Below are positions 1 to 6,627 of a stretch of DNA of 64,000 nucleotides, in pieces. The notes beneath the pieces were generated by a model. That model made no database searches, was not told the origin of the DNA, and saw only the letters and a list, made by a program, of their open reading frames with translations. The stretch covers positions 372,001 through 436,000 of the forward strand of contig NZ_JAHVJR010000002.1 in the NCBI RefSeq assembly GCF_019801175.1, given 5' to 3'. The first letter of the stretch is position 1; each line of letters begins with the position of its first letter. The position numbers and the translations under genes are program-made. The DNA is from Vannielia litorea. Lineage in GTDB: Bacteria; Pseudomonadota; Alphaproteobacteria; Rhodobacterales; Rhodobacteraceae.

Positions 1-151
1 CGTTCTCTCCGAGCCGCCCTCGATGGGCGACGGCGAGATGACCGCGAAGGGAAACCTCAACTTCCGCAAGGTGCTGACGCGCCGCGCCGAAATGCTGGAA
101 CGGCTTTACGACAACGCCGATCCGGCTGTGATCACATTGAAGGACAGCTGA
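1..151 (+). CDS. 3' end of a feruloyl-CoA synthase-like acyl-CoA ligase (partial)
   Basis: Only the last 49 codons are in the window, read from base 2 to the TGA at 149-151. The peptide contains GDGEMTAKGNLNFRKV, which fits the C-terminal motif of AMP-forming CoA ligases (GE-TAKG-N-R). The lysine in this motif normally acts in adenylation. The tail ERLYDNADPAVITL is typical of feruloyl-CoA synthases, which activate hydroxycinnamates with ATP and CoA. The amidohydrolase starts 1 nt after the stop, so the genes are probably cotranscribed. The exact substrate cannot be judged from this fragment. Confidence 0.75.
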   Translation, partial: VLSEPPSMGDGEMTAKGNLNFRKVLTRRAEMLERLYDNADPAVITLKDS

Positions 152-152
152 C

Positions 153-1025
153 ATGGTCGATATATCCAAGGTCCGCGCGATCGACATTCACACCCACGCC
201 GAGGAGCCCTGCGGCTGCCATACGGATGACGGCTACGACGACCTGCAAAGCACCATGGCCAAGTACTTCCGCGCCCCGTGGGAGCACCCGCCGACCATCC
301 CCGAGACGGCGGCGCACTTCCGTGAGCAGAACATCGCCGCGGTGATCTTCCCCGTCGATGCTGAGCGCGAGACCGGCTATCGGCGCTACTCCAACGATGA
401 GGTCGCTGAGCTGGTGGCCGAGAACAGCGATGTGCTGATCCAGTTCGCCTCGATCGACCCGTGGAAGGGCAAGATGGCCGCCCGCGAGGCGCGCCGGCTG
501 ATCCGGGAATACAAGGTGAAGGGCTTCAAGTTTCACCCCACCATGCAGGGCTTCTTCGCCAACGACCGCATGGCGTATCCGCTCTACGAGGTGATCCAGG
601 AAGAGGGCTGCATCGCACTTTTCCATACCGGGCAAACCGGCGTGGGCAGCGGGATGCCGGGCGGCAACGGGATGCGGCTGAAATACTCGAACCCGATGTA
701 TATGGATGACGTGGCGGTGGACTTCCCCGACATGAAGATCATCCTCGCGCACCCCTCCTTCCCTTGGCAGGAGGAGGCGCTTGCGGTCGCCCAGCACAAG
801 CCGAACGTTTACATCGACCTCAGCGGTTGGTCGCCCAAGTACTTCCCCGAGATCCTTGTGCGCTACTGCAACTCGATCCTCCGCAAGAAGGTGCTCTTTG
901 GCTCCGACTGGCCGATGATCACCCCCGAGCGCTGGCTGGCGGATTTTGAGAAGATCGCGATCAAGGACGAGCTGCGCGAAGACATCATCAAGGGCAATGC
1001 CGCGCGGCTCCTTGGGCTGGCATAG
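153..1025 (+). CDS. Amidohydrolase family 2 protein (metal-dependent decarboxylase/hydrolase type)
   Basis: This 290-residue TIM-barrel protein belongs to the amidohydrolase-2 (ACMSD/resorcylate decarboxylase) family. The visible metal site is H13 and H15 in AIDIHTH, H158 in LFHTG, H200 in LAHPSF and D252 in FGSDWP. These match the HxH...H...H...D pattern of zinc decarboxylases in the family. It lies between a feruloyl-CoA synthase-like gene (1 nt away) and an acyl-CoA dehydrogenase (6 nt away). A role in degrading a lignin-derived aromatic acid is therefore likely by inference. Whether it decarboxylates or hydrolyses, and which ring it acts on, is not shown by the sequence. Confidence 0.8.
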   Translation: MVDISKVRAIDIHTHAEEPCGCHTDDGYDDLQSTMAKYFRAPWEHPPTIPETAAHFREQNIAAVIFPVDAERETGYRRYSNDEVAELVAENSDVLIQFASIDPWKGKMAAREARRLIREYKVKGFKFHPTMQGFFANDRMAYPLYEVIQEEGCIALFHTGQTGVGSGMPGGNGMRLKYSNPMYMDDVAVDFPDMKIILAHPSFPWQEEALAVAQHKPNVYIDLSGWSPKYFPEILVRYCNSILRKKVLFGSDWPMITPERWLADFEKIAIKDELREDIIKGNAARLLGLA

Positions 1026-1031
1026 AGACTG

Positions 1032-2627
1032 ATGAAGCCGTTCAAAGCGCCGCTGGAGGACATTCTTTTCAGTCTCGAAGCCGTGGCAGGGGCCAAAGGC
1101 CTGCCGGGGTATGACCCCGAGCTGACCGCCGAGATCGGGGCGCATTTTGCCGCCTTCGCGGAGGGTGAGCTGGCGCCGCTGGACGAGGCGGGTGATGCCC
1201 AAGGCGCGCGGCTGGAGAATGGCAGGGTCCGCCTGCCTGATGGTTTTGTGGCCGCCTACAAGAGCCTCGCCGAGCAAGGCTGGCAGGGGCTCATGGCGCC
1301 CGAGGCCTATGGCGGGCAAGAGATGGGGCGGCCGGTGTTTGCGGTGACCTCCGAGATCTTCACCGCCGCCAACCATGCGCTGCAGATGCTCACGAGCCTC
1401 GCGCATGGAGCGATCGACACGATCCTGCAATTCGGGACCGATGAGCATAAGCAGCGCTGCATCCCGCCTCTGGCGTCCGGCGAATGGCTCTCGACGATGG
1501 CGCTCACCGAACCGGGCGCCGGCTCTGACCTCAGCCGCATTCGCTGTCGGGCCGTGCCAGCGGGCGATGGCTGGAAGATCACCGGCGAGAAGATCTTCAT
1601 CTCCGGCGGCGATCACGATGCGACGGAGACGATCCTGCATCTGGTGCTGGCCCGCAGTTCGGATGACGGGCTGCGCGGCCTAAGTCTGTTTCTTTGCCCG
1701 TCCGCGAAGGCGGATGGCAGCCGCAATGCGGTGAGCGTGACGCGGATCGAGGAGAAGATGGGGATCCATGCCCAGCCGACCTGCCAGCTTGCGTTCGACG
1801 GCGCGGAGGCGGAACTGATCGGCAAGGAGGGCGAGGGGCTGATGGCGATGTTCACGATGATGAACCACGCCCGACTCGACGTGGCCCTGCAGGGCGCCGC
1901 CCATGCTGCTCGCGCCTGGGACGTGGCCAGCAGCTATGCCGCCGAGCGCGTGCAGGGTCGCGGGCCGGAGGGCGAGGTAACGCTGGATGCCCATGCGGAT
2001 GTGCAGAGGATGATCGACGAGATCGACGCCCATGCCGTGAGTGCCCGGGCGATGGCTCATGTGGCGCTGGTTTTGCTGGAGTCGGGCGACAACCCGGCGC
2101 TGGTGGAGTTTTTGACACCGCTGGCGAAGGTGTGGTGCACCGAGGCGGGCATGCGGGCGACCAAGACCGGCATGCAGGTGCTCGGTGGCTACGGTTACCT
2201 CAAGGAATATCGGCTGGAGCAAAGCTACCGCGATGTGCGGATCGCCGCGATCTACGAGGGTGCGAATGGCATCCACGCGCGGACGCTGGCGGAGCGGTTC
2301 GTGCGGGGAAAATATGCCGAGAGCGCGGATGCCTTTGGGGCATGGTTAGAGACTGTTTCAGCCGAAGCAGGGTCTGATGCCGTGGCACAGGCCGCGCGGG
2401 ATTGGGGAGAAGCGCGTATGGCTTTGGCCGGAGCGGAAGACGCTGCGCCCTTGGCGCACGACTTCTGCCGCTTGTGCGGCTGCACCATGGCGTTGGCGCT
2501 TTGGGCAAAGATCGCAGCAGTCGCAGGCGAGAGCCACGCGCCGGAACGGTTCACCCGGCTGGCGGCGGATCAGACCCGCCGCCTCGCCGCCGAAATTTCC
2601 ATGCTAAAGGGCTTGCTGACCGCTTAG
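1032..2627 (+). CDS. Acyl-CoA dehydrogenase
   Basis: The 531-residue flavoprotein has the acyl-CoA dehydrogenase order: helical N-terminus, beta domain with MALTEPGAGSDLS (FAD/substrate segment), then a C-terminal helical domain. The segment AAIYEGANGIHARTL has the catalytic glutamate at about residue 409, placed as in family members with YEG-NGI. The length and extended C-terminal region resemble the subgroup that includes DmdC (methylmercaptopropionyl-CoA dehydrogenase), but the substrate is not resolved. It starts 6 nt after the amidohydrolase and probably forms an operon with it and the ligase. It would introduce a double bond into the CoA thioester side chain and pass electrons to ETF. 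The gene ends 4 nt into the minus-strand oxidase (tail to tail). Confidence 0.85.
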   Translation: MKPFKAPLEDILFSLEAVAGAKGLPGYDPELTAEIGAHFAAFAEGELAPLDEAGDAQGARLENGRVRLPDGFVAAYKSLAEQGWQGLMAPEAYGGQEMGRPVFAVTSEIFTAANHALQMLTSLAHGAIDTILQFGTDEHKQRCIPPLASGEWLSTMALTEPGAGSDLSRIRCRAVPAGDGWKITGEKIFISGGDHDATETILHLVLARSSDDGLRGLSLFLCPSAKADGSRNAVSVTRIEEKMGIHAQPTCQLAFDGAEAELIGKEGEGLMAMFTMMNHARLDVALQGAAHAARAWDVASSYAAERVQGRGPEGEVTLDAHADVQRMIDEIDAHAVSARAMAHVALVLLESGDNPALVEFLTPLAKVWCTEAGMRATKTGMQVLGGYGYLKEYRLEQSYRDVRIAAIYEGANGIHARTLAERFVRGKYAESADAFGAWLETVSAEAGSDAVAQAARDWGEARMALAGAEDAAPLAHDFCRLCGCTMALALWAKIAAVAGESHAPERFTRLAADQTRRLAAEISMLKGLLTA

Positions 2628-3994
2628 TCCGGCAGAACCTTTCCGGGGTTCAAGATGCCCTTCGGGTCCATCGCCTGTTTGATCGCGCGCATCGGCACAA
2701 GCGCCGGGCCGTGCTCGGCCTCCATGTACTTGCGCTTTCCGAGGCCGATGCCGTGCTCGCCCGAGACGGTGCCACCTAGGCGCAGGGCGGTTTCGGCGAG
2801 ATGGGCCGAAAAGGTCTCTATCATGGCCAGTTCGGCGGGATCGTCACGGTCGAAGCCGATGCCGGTGTGAAAGTTGCCGTCCCCCACATGGCCGACGATG
2901 CAGGGCTCCAGCCCAAGCTCCCGGGCCTTGTCCTCGGCTGCGGTGACGGCTTCGGCCAGCTGAGAAATCGGCACGCAGACATCGGTCGCCAAGATGCGCT
3001 TGCCGGGGTAGAGCGCCTTGGAGGCGTGGTGGCCGTTGTGGCGCATGGCCCAGAGCGCGTTGCGCTCCTCCATCCGGGTGGCGCGCTTGAAGTCCTGCGC
3101 TTCAAAATCGGCGGCGATCTCCTCGAACATGGCTGATTGCTCTTCGACCGCCGTCTCGGAGCCGGAAAACTCGAGGAAGAGATGCGGTTCCTCGGGCAGG
3201 CCTGCGTTGCTGGCACGGTTGAAGCCGCGGACCATGGTGCCGTTGACCAACTCGATCCGGGCCATCGGGATGCCGGTCTGGATCGTTGTGATCACACAGT
3301 TCACGGCGTCTTCGACCGTCGGGAAGCGGCAGGTGGCGGCGACGATGCTTTCGGGTTGGCCGTGGAGCTTGAGGGTCAGCTCGGTGATGATGCCGAGCGT
3401 GCCCTCGGAGCCGATCAGCAGGTGGGTGAGGTCGTAACCGGATGACGACTTGCGGGCACGGGAGCCGGTGCGGATCACCCGGCCATCGGCGAGCACGGCC
3501 TCAAGCGCCAGAACATTCTCGCGCATGGTGCCGTAGCGCACCGCCATCGTGCCGCTCGCACGGGTCGCGGCCATGCCGCCAAGCGAGGCATCGGCGCCCG
3601 GGTCGATCGGAAAGTAGAGGCCGGTGGCGCGAAGCTCGTCGTTGAGCTGGGTCCTGGTGACGCCGGGCTGCACGGTCACATCCATGTCGGCGTCATGTAC
3701 GGCGAGGATGCGGTTCATCAGCGAAAGATCGATCGTAAGGCCGCCCCGAACCGGCAGGTGATGGCCCTCCAGAGAGGTGCCGGTGCCGTAGGCGACCACG
3801 GGCATCTCCTCGGCATGGGCGATGCGCATTACCGCGGCGACCTCCTCGGTGCTCTTGGGGTAGGCAACCGCATCGGGCAGCATATCGGGGAAATGCGCCT
3901 CGTTCTGGCCGTGGGCCGCACGCTCGGCATCGGAGCGCTTCAGCCGGTCGCCAAGAAGGCTTTCAAGCTGAGTTAGAGCCTTTTCATGCGCCAT
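2624..3994 (-). CDS. FAD-linked oxidase (GlcD/D-lactate dehydrogenase type)
   Basis: The 456-residue protein has an N-terminal FAD-binding type 4 (PCMH) domain with the loop GTGTSLEGHHLPVRGG and DPGADASLGG. A C-terminal FAD-oxidase domain contains VGHVGDGNFH and SGEHGIG, both diagnostic of the glycolate oxidase GlcD / D-lactate dehydrogenase family. It should oxidise a 2-hydroxy acid to the 2-oxo acid with FAD. An upstream extension to 4219 is open but overlaps the aminotransferase. I chose the ATG at 3994 because GGAGAG lies just before it and the upstream stop is 1 nt away. Cotranscription with the aminotransferase suggests amino acid to 2-oxo/2-hydroxy acid interconversion. The substrate is inferred only. 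Confidence 0.85.
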   Translation of the reverse strand: MAHEKALTQLESLLGDRLKRSDAERAAHGQNEAHFPDMLPDAVAYPKSTEEVAAVMRIAHAEEMPVVAYGTGTSLEGHHLPVRGGLTIDLSLMNRILAVHDADMDVTVQPGVTRTQLNDELRATGLYFPIDPGADASLGGMAATRASGTMAVRYGTMRENVLALEAVLADGRVIRTGSRARKSSSGYDLTHLLIGSEGTLGIITELTLKLHGQPESIVAATCRFPTVEDAVNCVITTIQTGIPMARIELVNGTMVRGFNRASNAGLPEEPHLFLEFSGSETAVEEQSAMFEEIAADFEAQDFKRATRMEERNALWAMRHNGHHASKALYPGKRILATDVCVPISQLAEAVTAAEDKARELGLEPCIVGHVGDGNFHTGIGFDRDDPAELAMIETFSAHLAETALRLGGTVSGEHGIGLGKRKYMEAEHGPALVPMRAIKQAMDPKGILNPGKVLPD

Positions 3995-3995
3995 T

Positions 3996-5165
3996 TCAGC
4001 TCTCCAGAACCTTGCCGATCCGCGACAGCGCTTCGCGGATGTTCTCCTCGCTGTTGGCATAGGAGAACCGCAGGAACCCTTCGCCGAAGGCGCCGAAGCT
4101 GGTGCCCGCAACGGTGGCGACGCCGCATTCCTCGAGGAAGCGGTCCTGCGCCTCGCGGGCCGAAAGGCCGGTGCCCTCGATGTTGGGGAAGGCGTAGAAG
4201 GCGCCTGCCGCATCTGCACAGCGCACGCCGGGAAGCGCGTTGAGGCCTTCGACGATGACCTGGCGGCGGCGGTCGAACGCCTCGACCATCTTCACCACCT
4301 CGTCCTGCGGGCCTTCAAGCGCGGCGATACCGGCGAACTGGGTGGGCGCGTTCACGCAGGAGTGGTCGTTGATGCAGAGGCGCGTGGCATGGTCGACCAG
4401 CGCATCTGGCCAGACGGCATAGCCGAGGCGCCAGCCGGTCATCGCGTAGGTCTTGGACCAGCCGTCGAGCATGATGAGGCGATCACGGATTTCGGGGTAG
4501 TTCAGGAGGCTCACATGGGAGCGGCCGCCGTAGAGCATGCAGGAGTAGATCTCGTCCGACATCAGCACCACATCCGGGTGATCGGCGAGGCCCGCGACCA
4601 GCTTGTCGATCTCTTCCTTGGGGGTCACGCCGCCGGTGGGGTTGGCGGGGGAGTTGATGATGATCAGCCGGGTGCGCTCGGTGATCTGGCCCAGAACCTC
4701 CTCGGCAGAGAAGGCAAAGCCCTTGTCCTCGCGCAGCGCGATCGGCACGGGCGTGGCGCCGGAATACTTGATGACGCTCTCGTAGATCGGGAAGCCGGGG
4801 TTGGGATACATGATCTCGGCGCCGGGCTCGCCCAGCAGCATGCAGGCGAAGAACATGGTGGGCTTGCCGCCGGGTTGCACGACCACGTTATCGGGGTTCA
4901 CCTCGCAGCCGTGGCGGCGATGCAGGTCGGCGGCCACCGCCTCGCGCAGGGCGGGCAGCCCGTTGGCAGGGGTGTAACCGTGGTGGCCGTCGCGCAGCGC
5001 CTTGATCCCGGCCTCGACGATGTGGGCGGGCGTCTGAAAATCGGGCTGACCGATGCCGAGGTTGATGATGCTCTTGCCCTGCGCGGCGAGCTTGCCGGCG
5101 CGGGCGAGGACCTCGAAGGCGCTTTCGGTGCCAAGGCGGCCGGTGCGCTGCGAAACTGTGACCAT
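3996..5165 (-). CDS. Class I/II pyridoxal-phosphate aminotransferase
   Basis: This 389-residue fold-type I aminotransferase has the N-terminal substrate segment NLGIGQPDF. It also has NSPANPTGG around residues 171-179, the PLP-contacting D204 in SDEIY, and the Schiff-base lysine K238 in WSKTYAMTGWRLGY. A carboxylate-binding arginine lies in the C-terminal LRFSYA. It transfers an amino group from an amino acid to a 2-oxo acid. The specificity (aspartate-, alanine- or aromatic-type) cannot be fixed from motifs. The ATG at 5165 is preceded by AAGGAGGAGACACCC, a strong ribosome binding site. The downstream oxidase follows 1 nt later, so the pair is an operon. Confidence 0.9.
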   Translation of the reverse strand: MVTVSQRTGRLGTESAFEVLARAGKLAAQGKSIINLGIGQPDFQTPAHIVEAGIKALRDGHHGYTPANGLPALREAVAADLHRRHGCEVNPDNVVVQPGGKPTMFFACMLLGEPGAEIMYPNPGFPIYESVIKYSGATPVPIALREDKGFAFSAEEVLGQITERTRLIIINSPANPTGGVTPKEEIDKLVAGLADHPDVVLMSDEIYSCMLYGGRSHVSLLNYPEIRDRLIMLDGWSKTYAMTGWRLGYAVWPDALVDHATRLCINDHSCVNAPTQFAGIAALEGPQDEVVKMVEAFDRRRQVIVEGLNALPGVRCADAAGAFYAFPNIEGTGLSAREAQDRFLEECGVATVAGTSFGAFGEGFLRFSYANSEENIREALSRIGKVLES

Positions 5166-5294
5166 GGGTGTCTCCTCCTTGACACAGCTTTTGGCCCGTG
5201 GGCGCGCAAATGAAAAGGCCCGAGCGCCGGCGCACCCTTAAGCTGGGCTTCAGGATTGATCGACCCGCCCGCGCGGGCTAAACCCGCCCGGCGT

Positions 5295-5371
5295 GGTCCC
5301 GTGGCTCAACTGGATAGAGCAGCCCCCTCCTAAGGGGCAGGTTGCAGGTTCGAATCCTGCCGGGGTCGCCA
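5295..5371 (+). tRNA. tRNA-Arg (anticodon CCT), integration site of the island
   Basis: The 77-nt gene folds as a standard cloverleaf. The 5' acceptor strand GGTCCCG (5295-5301) pairs with CGGGGTC (5361-5367). The anticodon stem GCCCC/GGGGC encloses loop CTCCTAA with anticodon CCT at 5329-5331. The T arm contains GGTTCGAATCC, and CCA is encoded at 5369-5371. The 3' part from 5325 is duplicated at 20724, marking an integrase target. The third acceptor pair is a T-G wobble here, whereas the displaced copy at 20763-20767 would give a T-A pair. The present 3' half therefore probably came with the island. Confidence 0.95.
5325..5364 (+). repeat. attL, 40-bp direct repeat inside tRNA-Arg
   Basis: These 40 bases, covering the anticodon loop, variable region and T arm, recur exactly at 20724-20763 with a constant offset of 15399 bp. 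Outside this core the copies diverge: base 5324 is C and its partner T, base 5365 is G and its partner A. Such repeats of a tRNA 3' half mark the ends of elements integrated by tyrosine recombinases. Confidence 0.95.
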
Positions 5372-5526
5372 AAAACACCTGAAAAATATGGCTTATTTGC
5401 AAGAGGTTCTGCGGAAGCGTGCAGAAACACCCGATTTGTTCTCCGCCGAATTCCCCGAAAACGACCGAAATCTCGTACGAAGCCTGTACAAGATTCGCAC
5501 GCTCGTGCGGCTTTTGGGGCTTTCCA

Positions 5527-6222
5527 ATGAGCTGGCGGGTAGCGAATGCGTGCGCCGAGCGGAAGCTCGGGAGTGCGGCGCGCAAGCAGATCATCATGTT
5601 TTTGGCAGACAAGGCGTCGGATGACGGCTCGGGGATTTGGTGTTCCAAGGGGACGATCCAGCGACACACGGAGCTAGGGGAGACCACGGTCAAACGAACG
5701 ATCCGGGATTTCTTGAAGGAAGGCATCCTGGTCGAGACCGGCGCGCGGGGATGCAAGAACGGATTCACCGTCGTTTACCGGATCGATCTGGCCCGGATCG
5801 AGGCGCTGGAACTGACTGCCGAGCCCGATATCGAGACGGGGGCCACAGTGGACCCCGTCCACACCGGACCCGGAACGGGGGCCACAGTGGCCGGGGTACC
5901 GGGGCCACAGCGGCCCCCAAACCATCCTAAAACCATCCAGAAACCCCCTACGCGCGAGCGCGTGGCGGCGGAGGATGACGAAGCCGAGAAGGTGTTGGCG
6001 GCCTATCCACCGGACCGAGTGCGGAGGAGGGCGGATTGTCTCAGGCGGATCAGGGAGGCCCTGGATGCCGGGACGGAGGTCGAGGACCTGTTGCCGGCCG
6101 TGAAGGCCTATACGACCGAGAGTTCGGGCTTCACCCGGTCGAAGGTCTGTTTCTCCGATAACTGGTTCAAGTCCGGCAGGTGGCGGGCCAAGTCGATGCG
6201 TTGCTGGCCGCAAAGCTGGTGA
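5527..6222 (+). CDS. Helix-turn-helix protein, plasmid replication-initiator type
   Basis: The first 75 residues form a winged-helix region (KQIIMFLADKAS, then a GIWCSKGTIQRHTELG recognition segment and a wing ending in VVYRIDL). This resembles HTH domains in replication proteins of small alphaproteobacterial plasmids. A proline-rich linker of about 50 residues follows, then a second conserved module near residues 165-220. The frame is open upstream to 5419; ATG 5527 was chosen because the conserved part begins there, and no strong ribosome binding site is visible. It sits just before the mobilization genes. I infer a role in replication or copy control of the excised circle, or in regulating the mob genes. 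Confidence 0.55.
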   Translation: MSWRVANACAERKLGSAARKQIIMFLADKASDDGSGIWCSKGTIQRHTELGETTVKRTIRDFLKEGILVETGARGCKNGFTVVYRIDLARIEALELTAEPDIETGATVDPVHTGPGTGATVAGVPGPQRPPNHPKTIQKPPTRERVAAEDDEAEKVLAAYPPDRVRRRADCLRRIREALDAGTEVEDLLPAVKAYTTESSGFTRSKVCFSDNWFKSGRWRAKSMRCWPQSW

Positions 6223-6268
6223 CAAAGGCGCAAATCCAGGCGGCGAACCTCCCCTTCGAACCCCACCG

Positions 6269-6287
6269 GCGCGGGCAAGCCCCGCGC
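6269..6287 (+). promoter_or_regulatory. Hairpin before mobC (candidate oriT or translation control element)
   Basis: A perfect 7-bp stem (GCGCGGG at 6269-6275, CCCGCGC at 6281-6287) with a 5-nt loop ends one base before AAGGAG at 6289-6294, the ribosome binding site of mobC. ColE1-type oriT regions lie just upstream of mobC and include an inverted repeat, so this is a candidate. There is no T-run, so an intrinsic terminator is less likely. Confidence 0.35.
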
Positions 6288-6297
6288 AAAGGAGCCG

Positions 6298-6627
6298 TTG
6301 ACGGAGACCTTCGTCTTCCGTTGCACGGCGACCGAGAAGGCCGAGCTGCGCGCCAAGGCCGAGGCCGCTGGCCTGCCCGCCGCAACTCTCCTGCGCGAGG
6401 CGCTTGGCCTCACCGAGGCCCGCCGCCGCAAGCCCGTGCCACGCGTCGATCCGGCGCTTGTGCTGGCCGTAGGGCGCATCGGCGGCAACCTCAGCCAGAT
6501 CGCACGCTGGCTGAACCGCGCCATGAAGGCTGGCCGCACTGACCTCGACAGTCTGACCGTCGCGCGCCGCTTGCTGGTAATCGAACGCCAGCTCGCTCAG
6601 CTCCTCGATGAGGCGCGGCGGTGTTGA
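6298..6627 (+). CDS. mobC: MobC-family mobilization accessory protein
   Basis: This 109-residue basic protein starts with TTG at 6298, preceded by AAGGAG with 3 nt spacing. The N-terminal TETFVFRCTATEKAELRAKA is a ribbon-helix-helix-like DNA-binding segment. The C-terminal half has the MobC pattern GRIGGNLSQIARWLNRA. MobC proteins bind oriT and help open the nic region for the relaxase. Its stop overlaps the start of mobA by 7 nt, so the two are translationally coupled. The order mobC-mobA with nested mobB and mobD matches ColE1 mbeC-mbeA-mbeB-mbeD. Confidence 0.85.
   Translation: MTETFVFRCTATEKAELRAKAEAAGLPAATLLREALGLTEARRRKPVPRVDPALVLAVGRIGGNLSQIARWLNRAMKAGRTDLDSLTVARRLLVIERQLAQLLDEARRC

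Noticed and set aside
132..1640. 502-codon antisense frame over the amidohydrolase and acyl-CoA dehydrogenase
   Set aside because: Shadow of two well-supported plus-strand genes; no domain and no ribosome binding site.
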